The notes: generated by a model not told the origin, from the letters alone. DNA of 41,150 nucleotides from Acidobacteriaceae bacterium (GCA_003168355.1 PMSQ01000099.1:1043-42192), one strand, 5' to 3'; shown: positions 8,678-21,841, numbered from the stretch's first letter. Numbers and translations: made by a program.

Positions 8678-9373
8678 TTGCGCCTTTCGCTGGACACACG
8701 CAACATTGGAAACGTCACTATTGTGCGCTGCAACGGGCGGATTGTTTCGGGCGGCGAGAGCGAATCTCTGCGCGCCCACGTGACCTGGTTGTTGCGTGAC
8801 CGCCGCGCCATTGTGCTGCACCTGGGCGAGATCGAATTCATCGACAGCAGCGGCCTCGGCACGATCGTCCGTACCCTGACCAGCACGCGCCAGGCGCGGG
8901 GAGAATTGAAGCTTTGCAACGTGCCCGAGCATGTGCGCAAAGTTCTGGAGCTGTCGCACCTGACAAAGTTGTTCGACAGTCACGAGTCGGAGGAGAAAGC
9001 GGTCGCCGCTTTCTACGGTCCCGGAGCCAGCGCCGAGACGCCTGTCCGCTCGGGCCGCAGCGTTCTGTGCCTGGACTCCGATGCCGACGTGCTTGCCTAC
9101 CTGCGCGAAGTGATGTGCCGCGCCGGATACGACGTCCACACCAGCGGACGACTGGGCGACGCTCTGATTCTGATGCGCGTCACGCATTTCGATCTCCTGC
9201 TGGTGGGGCCCGGCATGACCGCATCTCCGTCCACGCAACAAGCCTTCCAGGCCGCGTGCTCCGGCTGTCCAGTGATCGAACTGGGCAGCGAATTTTCCAC
9301 ACGCGACGCCGGGGAAGCCGGCGCTGGATTGCTGGAAAAAATCGAGGCTCGGCTCAACCCAAAGTCCGCATGA
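8678..9373 (+). CDS. STAS-domain protein fused to a degenerate receiver-like domain
   Basis: The start is TTG at 8678 with a strong GGAGG 4 nt upstream. Residues 1-110 form a STAS domain of the anti-sigma-factor-antagonist type. The motif EFIDSSGLGTIV (about 53-64) contains the serine phosphorylated in SpoIIAA-like proteins. Residues about 127-230 begin RSVLCLDSDADVLAYLREVM like a CheY receiver, but the position of the phospho-acceptor Asp reads LLLVGPGM, so it should not be phosphorylated there. Such proteins act in partner switching with a kinase/anti-sigma factor and a phosphatase; neither partner is nearby. It ends 73 bp before the ABC ATPase on the same strand. Confidence 0.85.
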   Translation: MRLSLDTRNIGNVTIVRCNGRIVSGGESESLRAHVTWLLRDRRAIVLHLGEIEFIDSSGLGTIVRTLTSTRQARGELKLCNVPEHVRKVLELSHLTKLFDSHESEEKAVAAFYGPGASAETPVRSGRSVLCLDSDADVLAYLREVMCRAGYDVHTSGRLGDALILMRVTHFDLLLVGPGMTASPSTQQAFQAACSGCPVIELGSEFSTRDAGEAGAGLLEKIEARLNPKSA

Positions 9374-9446
9374 CGCGGAAGCGCCCCGGCAGCGCTCGGT
9401 ATCGATTGCGTTGGTGGAGAACACTTTCTCACAGGTGGAGGTAGCA

Positions 9447-10340
9447 GTGGCACTCACGATCAGAGATCTTTCCAAGACTTACCCGAACGGTGTAAAGGCG
9501 CTCAAGAACCTGACCCTCTCCATCGGCAACAGCATGTTCGGCCTGGTGGGTCCCAACGGAGCCGGGAAAAGTTCCCTAATGCGCACCGTGGCCACGCTGC
9601 AGGATCCGGATTCCGGTTCCATCACACTCGACGGCATTGACGTGCTCCGCCAGAAGGACGAGGTCCGCCGCATCCTCGGCTACTTGCCGCAGGAGTTCGG
9701 CGTTTACCCCAAGATCTCCGCGCTGGACATGCTTCACCACCTTGCCGTCATGAAGGGCATGACCTCATCGGCCGGGCGCAAGGAGACCGTCGACGCATTG
9801 CTGCAGCAGACCAATCTCTGGGAAGTGCGCAAGAAGGCGCTGGCCACTTTTTCCGGCGGCATGAAGCAGCGCTTCGGCATTGCGCAGGCGCTACTCGGCA
9901 ACCCCCGCCTCATCATTGTCGACGAGCCCACAGCCGGCCTGGACCCTGCCGAGCGCAATCGCTTCCTGAATCTTCTCTCCTCCCTGGGCAGCGACCGCAC
10001 GGTGATTCTCTCGACGCACATCGTCGATGACGTCCGCCAACTCTGCCCCCGCATGGCCATCATCGCATCGGGCGAGTTGCTGCTGGAGGGCGCTCCCAAC
10101 GACACCATTGCCGCACTCAACGGCAAGATCTGGTCGAAGGTGGTGGCGACGGACGACGAGCTGCGGGCGCTGGAGAAGGAGTTCCACGTCATCTCGACTC
10201 ACCTGGTTGGGGGACAGCACGAGGTTCGGGTCTACGCAGAGGCCTCGCCGGGCAATGGTTTCCGGTCCGTCGATTCCGGGCTAGAGGACGTGTATTTCCT
10301 CAACCTTTCGCAGCAGTCCAGGCAACAGCTTCCGAATTAA
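9447..10340 (+). CDS. ABC transporter ATP-binding protein
   Basis: The start is taken as GTG at 9447, with GGAGG at 9437-9441; an ATG at 9411 would give 12 extra residues but lacks a ribosome binding site. The product is 297 aa. It has Walker A GPNGAGKSS, Q-loop LPQEFG, signature SGGMKQR, Walker B LIIVDEPTAGLD and the switch His in LSTHIVDD. The C-terminal extension (about 210-297) is typical of ABC-2 export ATPases. It ends 25 bp before the permease/peptidase fusion and surely drives it. The substrate is unknown. Confidence 0.95.
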   Translation: MALTIRDLSKTYPNGVKALKNLTLSIGNSMFGLVGPNGAGKSSLMRTVATLQDPDSGSITLDGIDVLRQKDEVRRILGYLPQEFGVYPKISALDMLHHLAVMKGMTSSAGRKETVDALLQQTNLWEVRKKALATFSGGMKQRFGIAQALLGNPRLIIVDEPTAGLDPAERNRFLNLLSSLGSDRTVILSTHIVDDVRQLCPRMAIIASGELLLEGAPNDTIAALNGKIWSKVVATDDELRALEKEFHVISTHLVGGQHEVRVYAEASPGNGFRSVDSGLEDVYFLNLSQQSRQQLPN

Positions 10341-10365
10341 CCCCTCGCGACCTGGAGGATATGAC

Positions 10366-13300
10366 ATGGCGCTATTTTGGGAGTTCTTTACCTTCGAGCT
10401 GAAGTTCCGATTCAAGAGCCTCTCGACCTACGTGTACTTTCTCCTCTGGCTCATATTTTCCTTCCTCTGCGTTGCGTCGGAAAGCTTCGGGCCCATCGGC
10501 AGCGGGAACGGTAAGATTCTCCTGAATTCCGCATTTGCCAATACCCTCGATAACATCCTGGCCGGGGTGTTCGGCATGATCGTGATTGCCGCCATCTTTG
10601 GCACCTCAATTCTCCGCGACTTCCAACGCGACACCTACCAGATTCTCTTTACCCAGCCCATCTCCAAATTCGCCTACCTCGGCGGACGCTGGGCCGGCTC
10701 CTTCCTCACCACCGTTTTCGCCTTTTCGGGCATGATGCTGGGCACCTTCCTCGGCACCTTCGCGCCCTGGGCAGACCATACCCGCATCGCTCCCAATCAT
10801 CTGTGGATTTACCTCCAGCCATTCCTCTCCATCCTGGTCATCCAGATTTTTTTTCTGGGATCTGTATTCTTTGCTGTGGGCGCGCTCTCCCGCAAGATTT
10901 TCATCGTTTACCTGCAGGGTGTTGCCCTGTTCGTGATCTACCTCATTTTCATCACGGTCTTTTCCGCTACTCGCTCCCTCGAACACTTCTGGTCCGGCAT
11001 TTTCGATCCCATCGGCGTTGTCTTATTCAATGGCATCACCCGCTATTGGACCGTTATCGAAAAGAACACTCTGTTCTTCTCGTGGTCGCCCGTTCTGTTC
11101 AATGGCGTCTTCCTTTACAACCGTCTGCTCTGGATCGGTGTCGGCGCCCTGTCGCTGGTCTCGGTCTGGGCGCTGTTTCCCATGTCCGTGGAGGCCCTCA
11201 CCGCGCGCTCCCAGGGCCGCCGCGCGGCCAAAGCAAAGGAACAGGAAGTCGCGGATGCTCTGCCCGTCCGCTCCGTCGTCACCGCTCGCCTTCCCCGCAT
11301 ACAACAGGCCTTTACTCGCGCCACCACGTTTGCTCAATACGTCTCGCTAACCCGTCTCCGCCTGCGCAACATTTTTCGCGACCTACCGTTCTGGGCCATC
11401 GTCGCGCTGCTCATTGCCTTCGGCATCGCCAGCGGGCGTCTGGCCGGCCATGTGGCGGAACAGAACGTGTGGCCCGTCACCTACCTCATGGTCCAGGCCG
11501 TCGAGGGGAGCGCTCTCCTTTTTCTGTTCATCGTCGCAGCCCTCTATGCCGCGGAATTGCTCTGGCGCGAGCGCGACGCCCACTTCGACGGCATCCATGA
11601 CGCTCTGCCCATGCGGGAGTCGACCGACTGGCTCTCCCGTCTCACTGCGATCGTCATCGTCGAGTTCATCCTGCTCGCCGTCGTCATGCTCATCGGCATT
11701 GTCATGCAGACCAGCGCCGGTTATTACCATTACGAGGTGCTCCAGTATTTTAAGGAACTCTACCTCGTGACCTTCCCGCAGGTGCTCACCTTCATTCTTC
11801 TCGCACTCTTCGTCCAGACTGTGGTCTCGAACAAGTTTGTGGGCCATGCCATTGTGATCGGCGTCTTCATCCTGATGCCCATCCTCTACAGCTTTGGATG
11901 GGAAAACACGCTTTACCTCATCGGCCAGGTCCCCGCCTATACGTACTCCGATATGAACGGTTACGGCCACTTCGTTCCGGCGCTCTTTTGGTCGATCGCC
12001 TACTGGCTTGCGATCTCAGCCGTTCTGGGTGTGGCCTCCATCGTTTTGGCCCGGCGCGGAGCCGAGGATTCCCTGCGCGCCCGCGGCCGCCAAGCTCTTC
12101 GGCTCGCTCCCCGGCTCGCGCCAGTCGCTATTGTTTTCGCCCTCATCGCCGCCGGCGCCGGCTCCTGGTACTTCTACAATGCCCACGTCCTCAACGAGTA
12201 CCTCGACTCCAAGGCGCGCCGCGATATTCAGGCCGACTACGAACGTAACTTCAAACAGTACGAAAACCTGCTCCAACCCAAGGTCACAGCGGTTGACGCT
12301 GAGATCAACATCTATCCGGACCGCCGCTCTTTCGATGGAAACATCCGCATAACTCTCCAGAACAAGACCGGCCAGCCGATCCCGCAGATCCATCTCACCG
12401 ACCCGATGCGGTCGGTCACCAACGTCAAATTTGACCGAGCGGTCCACCTCGTTAGCTCAGCACCGCGAAACATCTACTCCATCTACGCTCTCGACCAGCC
12501 CTTAGCGCCTGGCGAAACCATCACGCTCACCTGCGACATCGGCCACCAGACCCGCGGCTTTCGCGACGGGAACGAGCTCCCCGAGTTCGCCTACAATGGC
12601 ACCTTCTTCGACTCCGACTACACGCCTTACATCGGCTACAACCGCAATCTCGAGCTTGACGACCCCCGGCGCCGCCGGGAAGAACACCTGCCACTTCTCG
12701 AAGAGATGGCTCACCGCGGCGACCCGGCCCACTCCGTCAACAATATTTTTCCGCTCGATTCCGACTGGATCACCTACCACACGGTGGTCAGCACATCGCC
12801 CGACCAGATCGCAATCGCGCCGGGATATCTCCAGCGCGAATGGCAGGCCAATGGCCGCCGTTTCTTCGAATACAGTATGGGATCCACGCACATCCTCGAC
12901 TTCTTCTCTTACATCTCCGCCCGCTATCAGATCCGGAAGGAGACCTACCACGGTCAGAACGGCGACGTCGCTCTCGAAGTCGACTACGACCCCGCTCACA
13001 CCTACGACGTCGACGATATGCTCGCCAGCTCCCGCGCCGGGCTCGATTACTATCAGCGCGTCTACAGCCCCTACCAGTTCTCCCAGTACCGCATCTTTGA
13101 ATTCCCCCGCTACCGCGGCTTCGCGCAGTCCTTCCCCAACACCGTCCCGTACTCCGAAGCCATCGGCTTTATCGAGCGAGTCGTCAAGCCGACCGATATC
13201 GACTTCACCTACTTCGCGACCGCCCACGAGCTGGGCCATCAATGGTGGGCCCACCAGCTCATCGGCGCTGACGTGGAAGGTTCCAACATGCTGGCGGAAA

Positions 13301-14055
13301 GCCTAGCGGAGTATTCCGCGCTGCAGGTCATGGCGCGCAAGTACGGCCGCGATCTGATGCATCGTTACCTCCGCCACGAACTCGATGGCTATCTGCAGGG
13401 CCGCTCCGGTGAAATTCGCCATGAACCGCCACTCGCGCTCGTCCAGCGCGAGCAATACGTCTGGTACCAGAAGGGCGGACAGATCCTTTACACCCTTGCC
13501 GACTACATTGGTGAAGACAAACTCAATCTGGCCCTTCACAATTTCCTCATGCAGTACCGCTACGCCAACGCCAACAACCAGGTTGACGCGCGTGACAATA
13601 CCAGCACCTCCGCTCCCATCGACGGTCCGTATCCCGATACTCGCATGCTGGTCGATGCCATCCGCGCCCAAACCCCGCCCGAACTCCAGTATCTGGTCGA
13701 CGACGGCTTCAACCGGATCGTTCTTTACGACAATCAAGCCATCTCCGCCACTTCACAGAAGACTCCTGATGGCAAATATAAGGTGACTCTGGAGGTGCAG
13801 GCGCGCAAGGTGCAGGCCGACGGGAGCGGCGCGGAGACCCGTGTGCCGCTCGCTGACTACATCGAGATCGGCGTGTTCAGCGGCAAGAAGGATGAAGAGA
13901 AGCCGCTCTATCTCAAGAAGGAGAAATTCACCGAGGAACACAGAACTTTCGAGATCTTGGTCGACCAGGCCCCCACGCTCGCGGGCATTGACCCCTACAA
14001 CAAGCTCATTGACCGGAATGCCGATGACAATATGATCGATGTCACGAAGCAATAA
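10366..14055 (+). CDS. ABC-2 permease fused to M1-family metallopeptidase
   Basis: The 1229-aa product starts at the ATG at 10366, 7 nt after GGAGG. Residues about 1-290 and 330-600 are two multi-helix membrane blocks of the ABC-2 permease kind (YFLLWLIFSFLCV; PFWAIVALLIAFGIASG; VFALIAAGAGSWYFYNA). Residues about 640-1229 form an extracytoplasmic M1 (gluzincin) domain. Its zinc motif HELGH is at 954-958 followed by QWW, with the downstream Glu in MLAESLAEYSA about 20 residues later. A classical GAMEN motif is not seen; the corresponding region reads FAQSFPNTVPYSEAIGFI. The gene pairs with the ATPase upstream. The fusion suggests coupling of export, or envelope remodelling, with peptide trimming, but the substrate is not known. 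Confidence 0.92.
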   Translation: MALFWEFFTFELKFRFKSLSTYVYFLLWLIFSFLCVASESFGPIGSGNGKILLNSAFANTLDNILAGVFGMIVIAAIFGTSILRDFQRDTYQILFTQPISKFAYLGGRWAGSFLTTVFAFSGMMLGTFLGTFAPWADHTRIAPNHLWIYLQPFLSILVIQIFFLGSVFFAVGALSRKIFIVYLQGVALFVIYLIFITVFSATRSLEHFWSGIFDPIGVVLFNGITRYWTVIEKNTLFFSWSPVLFNGVFLYNRLLWIGVGALSLVSVWALFPMSVEALTARSQGRRAAKAKEQEVADALPVRSVVTARLPRIQQAFTRATTFAQYVSLTRLRLRNIFRDLPFWAIVALLIAFGIASGRLAGHVAEQNVWPVTYLMVQAVEGSALLFLFIVAALYAAELLWRERDAHFDGIHDALPMRESTDWLSRLTAIVIVEFILLAVVMLIGIVMQTSAGYYHYEVLQYFKELYLVTFPQVLTFILLALFVQTVVSNKFVGHAIVIGVFILMPILYSFGWENTLYLIGQVPAYTYSDMNGYGHFVPALFWSIAYWLAISAVLGVASIVLARRGAEDSLRARGRQALRLAPRLAPVAIVFALIAAGAGSWYFYNAHVLNEYLDSKARRDIQADYERNFKQYENLLQPKVTAVDAEINIYPDRRSFDGNIRITLQNKTGQPIPQIHLTDPMRSVTNVKFDRAVHLVSSAPRNIYSIYALDQPLAPGETITLTCDIGHQTRGFRDGNELPEFAYNGTFFDSDYTPYIGYNRNLELDDPRRRREEHLPLLEEMAHRGDPAHSVNNIFPLDSDWITYHTVVSTSPDQIAIAPGYLQREWQANGRRFFEYSMGSTHILDFFSYISARYQIRKETYHGQNGDVALEVDYDPAHTYDVDDMLASSRAGLDYYQRVYSPYQFSQYRIFEFPRYRGFAQSFPNTVPYSEAIGFIERVVKPTDIDFTYFATAHELGHQWWAHQLIGADVEGSNMLAESLAEYSALQVMARKYGRDLMHRYLRHELDGYLQGRSGEIRHEPPLALVQREQYVWYQKGGQILYTLADYIGEDKLNLALHNFLMQYRYANANNQVDARDNTSTSAPIDGPYPDTRMLVDAIRAQTPPELQYLVDDGFNRIVLYDNQAISATSQKTPDGKYKVTLEVQARKVQADGSGAETRVPLADYIEIGVFSGKKDEEKPLYLKKEKFTEEHRTFEILVDQAPTLAGIDPYNKLIDRNADDNMIDVTKQ

Positions 14056-14202
14056 ATGATCGACTGTCGTCTCCAACACGCATCGTAGGCATCACGACTT
14101 TCGCTTGTTTTCTTCGCAACGAGCACACGGATAAACGGCGAGCATTAGCTAAGCGTCCTGTCTCCGTCGCGTACGGTCTGATATTCTTGCCCTCGACCCG
14201 CC

Positions 14203-15534
14203 ATGCGAGATCCCGATCGTTCCCGCCTTGCTTCCCTGATGGTTAATGAACAGAAAAAAATTTTGGAGGAGCGGCCGAAATCGAAGGCGCTGTTTGAGCG
14301 GGCGCGGAAGTCGCTGTTGGCGCTGGGTGCGCTGGTTTGGTTGACGGGCTGCGCTTCGATTGGTCCGCCGCTGCCGCCTTCGCTGGAACTGCCGAAGCCG
14401 CCTTCAGACTTGCGGGCGGCGCGCAAAGGCGACAGAGTGACGCTTACTTGGACGATCCCAGCGCGGACGACGGACCGGCAGCGCATCCGCTATTTGGGAA
14501 AGACTCGCATTTGCCGGAGTGTGGTCACGGGTCTTACGCCTGCCGTGGCGCCTGCTTCTGCTGCGGCGCCTGGCATCACCGCGCAACCTAGGGAATGTGG
14601 ACCGGCGGTGGGAGAGGTTGCGCCGCCGGCGGATTTCACCAGAGCGGGGAAATCGTCCGCGAAAAAGGTCACGGCGACATTCACTGACACTCTTTCTTCC
14701 GCAATCCAGCAAGCGAATCCTACAGGCTTTGCCGCTTATGCCGTCGAGGTTCTGAACCCTGACAACCGAGGCGCGGGGGTCTCGAACCAGGCGCATGTGC
14801 CGCTGGTTCCCACGATCGCGCCCTTCGGTGGTTTTACCGCTCGGCCCACGGCTCCGGGTGTGCTGATCTCGTGGCAGTGTCCACCTTGGTCGGGAAGAAG
14901 AACCGAGGTGAAATATTTGTTCCGCATCTACCGGCGCCCGGAATCCAGTGCAAGCGCGACCAAGATCGCCGAGGTCGACGCCACCGGGTGCGCCGAGGGG
15001 CCGAGCGGGCTGGTGCCATTGGCGAGCCCGGATTCGATTGCATCACCTTCCATCACAGAGACGAATGCGGCGGAGGAACCTGACAAGAGCGTGACGTCGT
15101 TTCTTGACCAGACCATTGAGTGGGAGAACACTTATTTCTACCGGGGTGCGGTGGTGAGCGTGATCGAAAGTGCGAGGAAAGCGGCGGTTGAAGTGGAAGG
15201 CGATGACACTCCCGAGGTGAAAGTGTTCGCGCACGACGTATTTCCGCCCGCGGTACCCGCAGGATTGCAGGCGGTGTTTTCCGGGCCGGGACAACAGCCG
15301 TTCATCGATTTGATTTGGGCGCCGGTCACGGACGCGGATCTGGAAGGCTATAACGTTTATCGCCACGAAGAAGGTGAAGCGGCGGTGAAGCTGAACTCAG
15401 AACCGGTGAAAATACCGGCGTTTCGCGATACGCAGGTTGTCGCGGGGAAGAAATATTCTTATTCGGTTTCGGCCGTCGATCAGCGCGGGAATGAGAGCGC
15501 GCGTTCGGAAGAAGCCGGTGAGAGCGTGCCGTAG
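14203..15534 (+). CDS. Fibronectin-type-III-like lipoprotein
   Basis: The product is up to 443 aa. A hydrophobic segment LLALGALVWLTGC ends in a lipobox (LTGC followed by AS), predicting an SPII-cleaved lipoprotein. The N-terminus before it is long and basic, so the true start may be the ATG at 14239 or a later codon. The mature part begins with a Pro-rich segment, then three beta-rich repeats with Fn3-like edges: PPSDLRAARKGDRVTLTWTI, GGFTARPTAPGVLISWQCP, and PAGLQAVFSGPG...DLIWAPVTDADLEGYNVYR. Fn3 modules usually mediate binding at the cell envelope; no enzyme motif is seen. It follows the ABC/M1 gene by 147 bp on the same strand. Confidence 0.8.
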   Translation: MRDPDRSRLASLMVNEQKKILEERPKSKALFERARKSLLALGALVWLTGCASIGPPLPPSLELPKPPSDLRAARKGDRVTLTWTIPARTTDRQRIRYLGKTRICRSVVTGLTPAVAPASAAAPGITAQPRECGPAVGEVAPPADFTRAGKSSAKKVTATFTDTLSSAIQQANPTGFAAYAVEVLNPDNRGAGVSNQAHVPLVPTIAPFGGFTARPTAPGVLISWQCPPWSGRRTEVKYLFRIYRRPESSASATKIAEVDATGCAEGPSGLVPLASPDSIASPSITETNAAEEPDKSVTSFLDQTIEWENTYFYRGAVVSVIESARKAAVEVEGDDTPEVKVFAHDVFPPAVPAGLQAVFSGPGQQPFIDLIWAPVTDADLEGYNVYRHEEGEAAVKLNSEPVKIPAFRDTQVVAGKKYSYSVSAVDQRGNESARSEEAGESVP

Positions 15535-15619
15535 GTGTGTGCGAACCATTCGGGTGGATCGGGGCTGAGAGTGCGGAAGCGCGGTAGTGTGTCAGTTTGC
15601 CGCCCTGGAGGAAGAAACC

Positions 15620-15663
15620 GTCGAGCTGCGCTCGACCGGACAGCCGAGGGCGGCTGTCCCCAC
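15620..15663. repeat. Two-stem palindromic repeat, CCAC tail (copy 1)
   Basis: Stem 1 is GTCGAG-CTGCG-CTCGAC (15620-15636). Stem 2 has arms GGACAGCCG and CGGCTGTCC around AGGG (15638-15659), followed by CCAC. Stem 2 and the tail are identical in the copies at 27886-27929 and 40136-40181, while stem 1 differs in sequence but stays paired. It lies in the 211-bp gap before the HIT gene, which holds no other visible feature. Confidence 0.85.
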
Positions 15664-15745
15664 TTGCATCTCCGCGAACTGAGACGCTACCGAAACGCCC
15701 GCCAGTTTTGCCGTACAGCTTTCATCTGCTAACCTGCCCCTTGCT

Positions 15746-16228
15746 ATGGATTACCTCTGGACCCCGTGGCGCTACGCCTACGTTTCTACCGCCGAGAAAG
15801 CGTCCACCTGCGTGTTCTGCGACGCGGTGAAGGCGGGCGACGACGCGAAAGCCCTCATCGTGCATCGCGGCGAGCATTGCTTCGTCATTTTGAATGCGTA
15901 TCCCTATACACCGGGGCACGTGATGATTGTTCCCTACGCGCACCTGGACGAACTGCAGAAGCTGCCGCCAGATGCAGCCAGCGAAATGATGGCGCTCTCG
16001 CAGCGCATGGAGTCGGTGCTGCGCGAGCTCTACCATCCTGACGGCATCAACCTGGGCATGAACATCGGCAAAGCCGCGGGCGCGGGGATCGCCGGACACA
16101 TTCACATGCACGTTTTGGCGCGCTGGGTGGCGGATGCGAACTTTGTGTCGGTGGTGTGCGAGACGCGGATTCTGCCGGAGACGCTGGAGGTGACGTGGAA
16201 GAGGATTACGGAGGCTTTGAAGCTGTAA
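15746..16228 (+). CDS. HIT-family nucleotide hydrolase/phosphorylase
   Basis: The 160-aa product has the histidine triad HIHMH at 118-122 in GIAGHIHMHVLARW, where the middle His is the nucleophile of the family. An N-terminal CVFCDAV (Cys 22 and 25) probably forms half of a zinc site, as in HIT proteins of the Ap4A phosphorylase / HINT-like branch. The N-terminal MDYLWTPWRYAYV is typical of the actinobacterial and acidobacterial form. It would act on adenylylated nucleotides or dinucleoside polyphosphates in the cytoplasm. It converges with ligA; the stops are 4 bp apart. Confidence 0.9.
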   Translation: MDYLWTPWRYAYVSTAEKASTCVFCDAVKAGDDAKALIVHRGEHCFVILNAYPYTPGHVMIVPYAHLDELQKLPPDAASEMMALSQRMESVLRELYHPDGINLGMNIGKAAGAGIAGHIHMHVLARWVADANFVSVVCETRILPETLEVTWKRITEALKL

Positions 16229-16232
16229 CACT

Positions 16233-19972
<3,740 letters not shown>

Positions 19973-20287
19973 CTGGTCAACCTCCTCAACTTGGTTTGTG
20001 AACTGCACCACGAAAAAAGCTCCAGAAAAGAGCTCGTGGTAAAACGCCCCTTGCAAGTGACGCTAGCCTATGCCAAATTGAAGGTCTTTGCCAAGTGTTT
20101 ACTGATAATGCGGAAGAGTTCATCCCCAAAGATCGAAACCGGCGCTCGGCAGACTTTGGTGTTCCAACTTGCTGCCCCTGCTTCACGTCTTCGACACTCA
20201 ACAACCGCATCAACCAGTATTTAATTGGCAGCATCGCACCGGCGGCGTGGAAGACAAAACTTCTGGACGGCAAGGCACTGCTCGCGC
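19973..20287. other. Divergent intergenic region with no gene
   Basis: These 315 bp separate the TPR gene (minus) from the acetyltransferase gene (plus). The only structures seen are the GAGGAGG ribosome binding site next to 19972 and a weak AGCTC/GAGCT hairpin near 20019-20036. Promoters for both genes are expected here, but no convincing -35/-10 pair was found. A long minus-strand frame (20764-20210) covering part of it is a shadow of the acetyltransferase gene. Confidence 0.5.
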
Positions 20288-20806
20288 ATGCAAATCCTCG
20301 AGACACCCCGCCTGATTCTGCGCGAGTTCCGCACTGAAGATGTGGACGCCCTGGCCCTGGTTCTCTCCGACCGCGAAGCCATGCGCTTTTATCCTGAGCC
20401 GTTTGATCGAAGCGGAGTGGAAGAGTGGATCGGCCGCAACCTGCGCCGCTACGCCAAAAATGGCCACGGCCTGTGGGCAATGGTTTTGAAGGAGAATGGC
20501 GAGCTGATCGGCGATTGCGGCTTGACGGTGCAGGAAGTGGATGGCGCGAGCGAAATCGAGATCGGATACCACGTGCGCCGCGATCACTGGGGGCAAAGCT
20601 TGGCGACGGAAGCGGCTCGCGCCTGTCGTGATTTCGGATTCGCTCGTCTTCCCGTCGAGCGTCTGATTTCGCTCATTCGTCCCGAGAACCTGGCTTCGCG
20701 GCGCGTGGCGGAAAAGAATGGCATGACGATTTGGAAAGAAGTGATCAGAGTCGGCCTTCCCCACCTCGTTTATTCAATTCGAAAAGATCAAACAGCCGCG
20801 CGATAA
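20288..20806 (+). CDS. GNAT-family N-acetyltransferase
   Basis: The start is the ATG at 20288, giving the standard N-terminus MQILETPRLILREF (172 aa). The family beta-bulge text WAMVLKENGELIGDCGL and EIEIGYHVRRDHWGQSLATEA precede DFGFARLPVERLISLIRPEN and ASRRVAEKNGM. RDHWGQSLA is the acetyl-CoA pyrophosphate-binding loop. It resembles the RimJ/RimL branch, which acetylates amino groups of proteins or small molecules; the substrate cannot be told. It has its own start and is followed 66 bp later by the lipid-kinase gene. Confidence 0.9.
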   Translation: MQILETPRLILREFRTEDVDALALVLSDREAMRFYPEPFDRSGVEEWIGRNLRRYAKNGHGLWAMVLKENGELIGDCGLTVQEVDGASEIEIGYHVRRDHWGQSLATEAARACRDFGFARLPVERLISLIRPENLASRRVAEKNGMTIWKEVIRVGLPHLVYSIRKDQTAAR

Positions 20807-20872
20807 GCGCATCCTCCTGTCAATTCACACAAAATCCAACGCTTCAAAGTACAATCCATCTTCGATCCCACC

Positions 20873-21841
20873 ATGCGTAAGGCAGCCTTGCTCTATAACC
20901 CGGATTCCGGCGGCAGGCGCGTGCGGCGCCAGGCAGAGTTGGAATCCGTGCTCGCGTTGCTCCGCGACGCGAACATCGAGGCCCAACTCGTCCTCACCGA
21001 CTCTCGCGACCACGCCAAGGAGAAAGCGCGGCAAGCCGTGCTGGCGGGTTGTGACACCATCTTCGCGTGCGGCGGCGACGGCACCATCCACAACATTCTC
21101 CAGGAGCTGGCGAATACCAGCGTCGCGCTGGCGATACTTCCCATGGGGACGGCGAACGCGCTGGCGCACGATCTCGGCTTGCCCATGAACGTTGCCGCAG
21201 CGGCGCGGGCCGCACTTCATGCCGCGCCCCGCCGGGTTGCGCTGGGCTGCATTCAGTATGTCGATCTCGCGGGCCAACCCGGCACACGCTTCTTTATCGT
21301 CGCGGCAGGAGCGGGAGTGGATGCGCACCTTTTCTACAAGCTCCACGCCGGGAGCAAGCAGCGCATGGGCATGGCGGCCTACTACGCCAAAGCGTGGCAG
21401 CTTTGGTTTACGCATCCCATGACGCGCTTTGGGGTTGAGTTTAGCGAGACCGGGTCGGAGCAGCGCCGGCGGGCCGAGGTCACGGAGTTGATGGCCGTAC
21501 GCATCCGGAATTTTGGTGGCGTGCTGCAGGAGCTCGCTCCAGGAGCTTCTCTGGAGCGCAACGATCTACGGCTGGTGTTGTGCCGCACCGCAAGCCGGCT
21601 GGCCTATCTTTTCTACGTAACGCGCGGACTGCTGCGGCGCAATTGGAAGGTGCCGGGCATTGATCTGGCGTACAGCGGGGGAGTTTCGTGCGAGTATCTG
21701 CCTGCGTCAGCTTCCATCGATCGCACGACACAGGGTCAGCGGAAAGTCTATGTTGAGGCGGACGGCGAACTGGTGGGCACGCTCCCCGCGGAAATCACCA
21801 TGGTGCCGGATGCGCTTACGCTGTTGACACCGGCTCGCTAG
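20873..21841 (+). CDS. Diacylglycerol kinase-family lipid kinase
   Basis: The 322-aa product has the nucleotide-binding core of the DAGK_cat/YegS family: MRKAALLYNPDSGGRRVRRQ at the N-terminus, IFACGGDGTIHNILQELA (GGDGT, about 63-67) and ILPMGTANALAHDLGLP. The C-terminal half is the beta-sandwich of that family (VYVEADGELVGTLPAEI). It likely phosphorylates a lipid such as diacylglycerol, undecaprenol or a sphingoid base at the inner membrane; the substrate is not evident. Confidence 0.92.
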   Translation: MRKAALLYNPDSGGRRVRRQAELESVLALLRDANIEAQLVLTDSRDHAKEKARQAVLAGCDTIFACGGDGTIHNILQELANTSVALAILPMGTANALAHDLGLPMNVAAAARAALHAAPRRVALGCIQYVDLAGQPGTRFFIVAAGAGVDAHLFYKLHAGSKQRMGMAAYYAKAWQLWFTHPMTRFGVEFSETGSEQRRRAEVTELMAVRIRNFGGVLQELAPGASLERNDLRLVLCRTASRLAYLFYVTRGLLRRNWKVPGIDLAYSGGVSCEYLPASASIDRTTQGQRKVYVEADGELVGTLPAEITMVPDALTLLTPAR

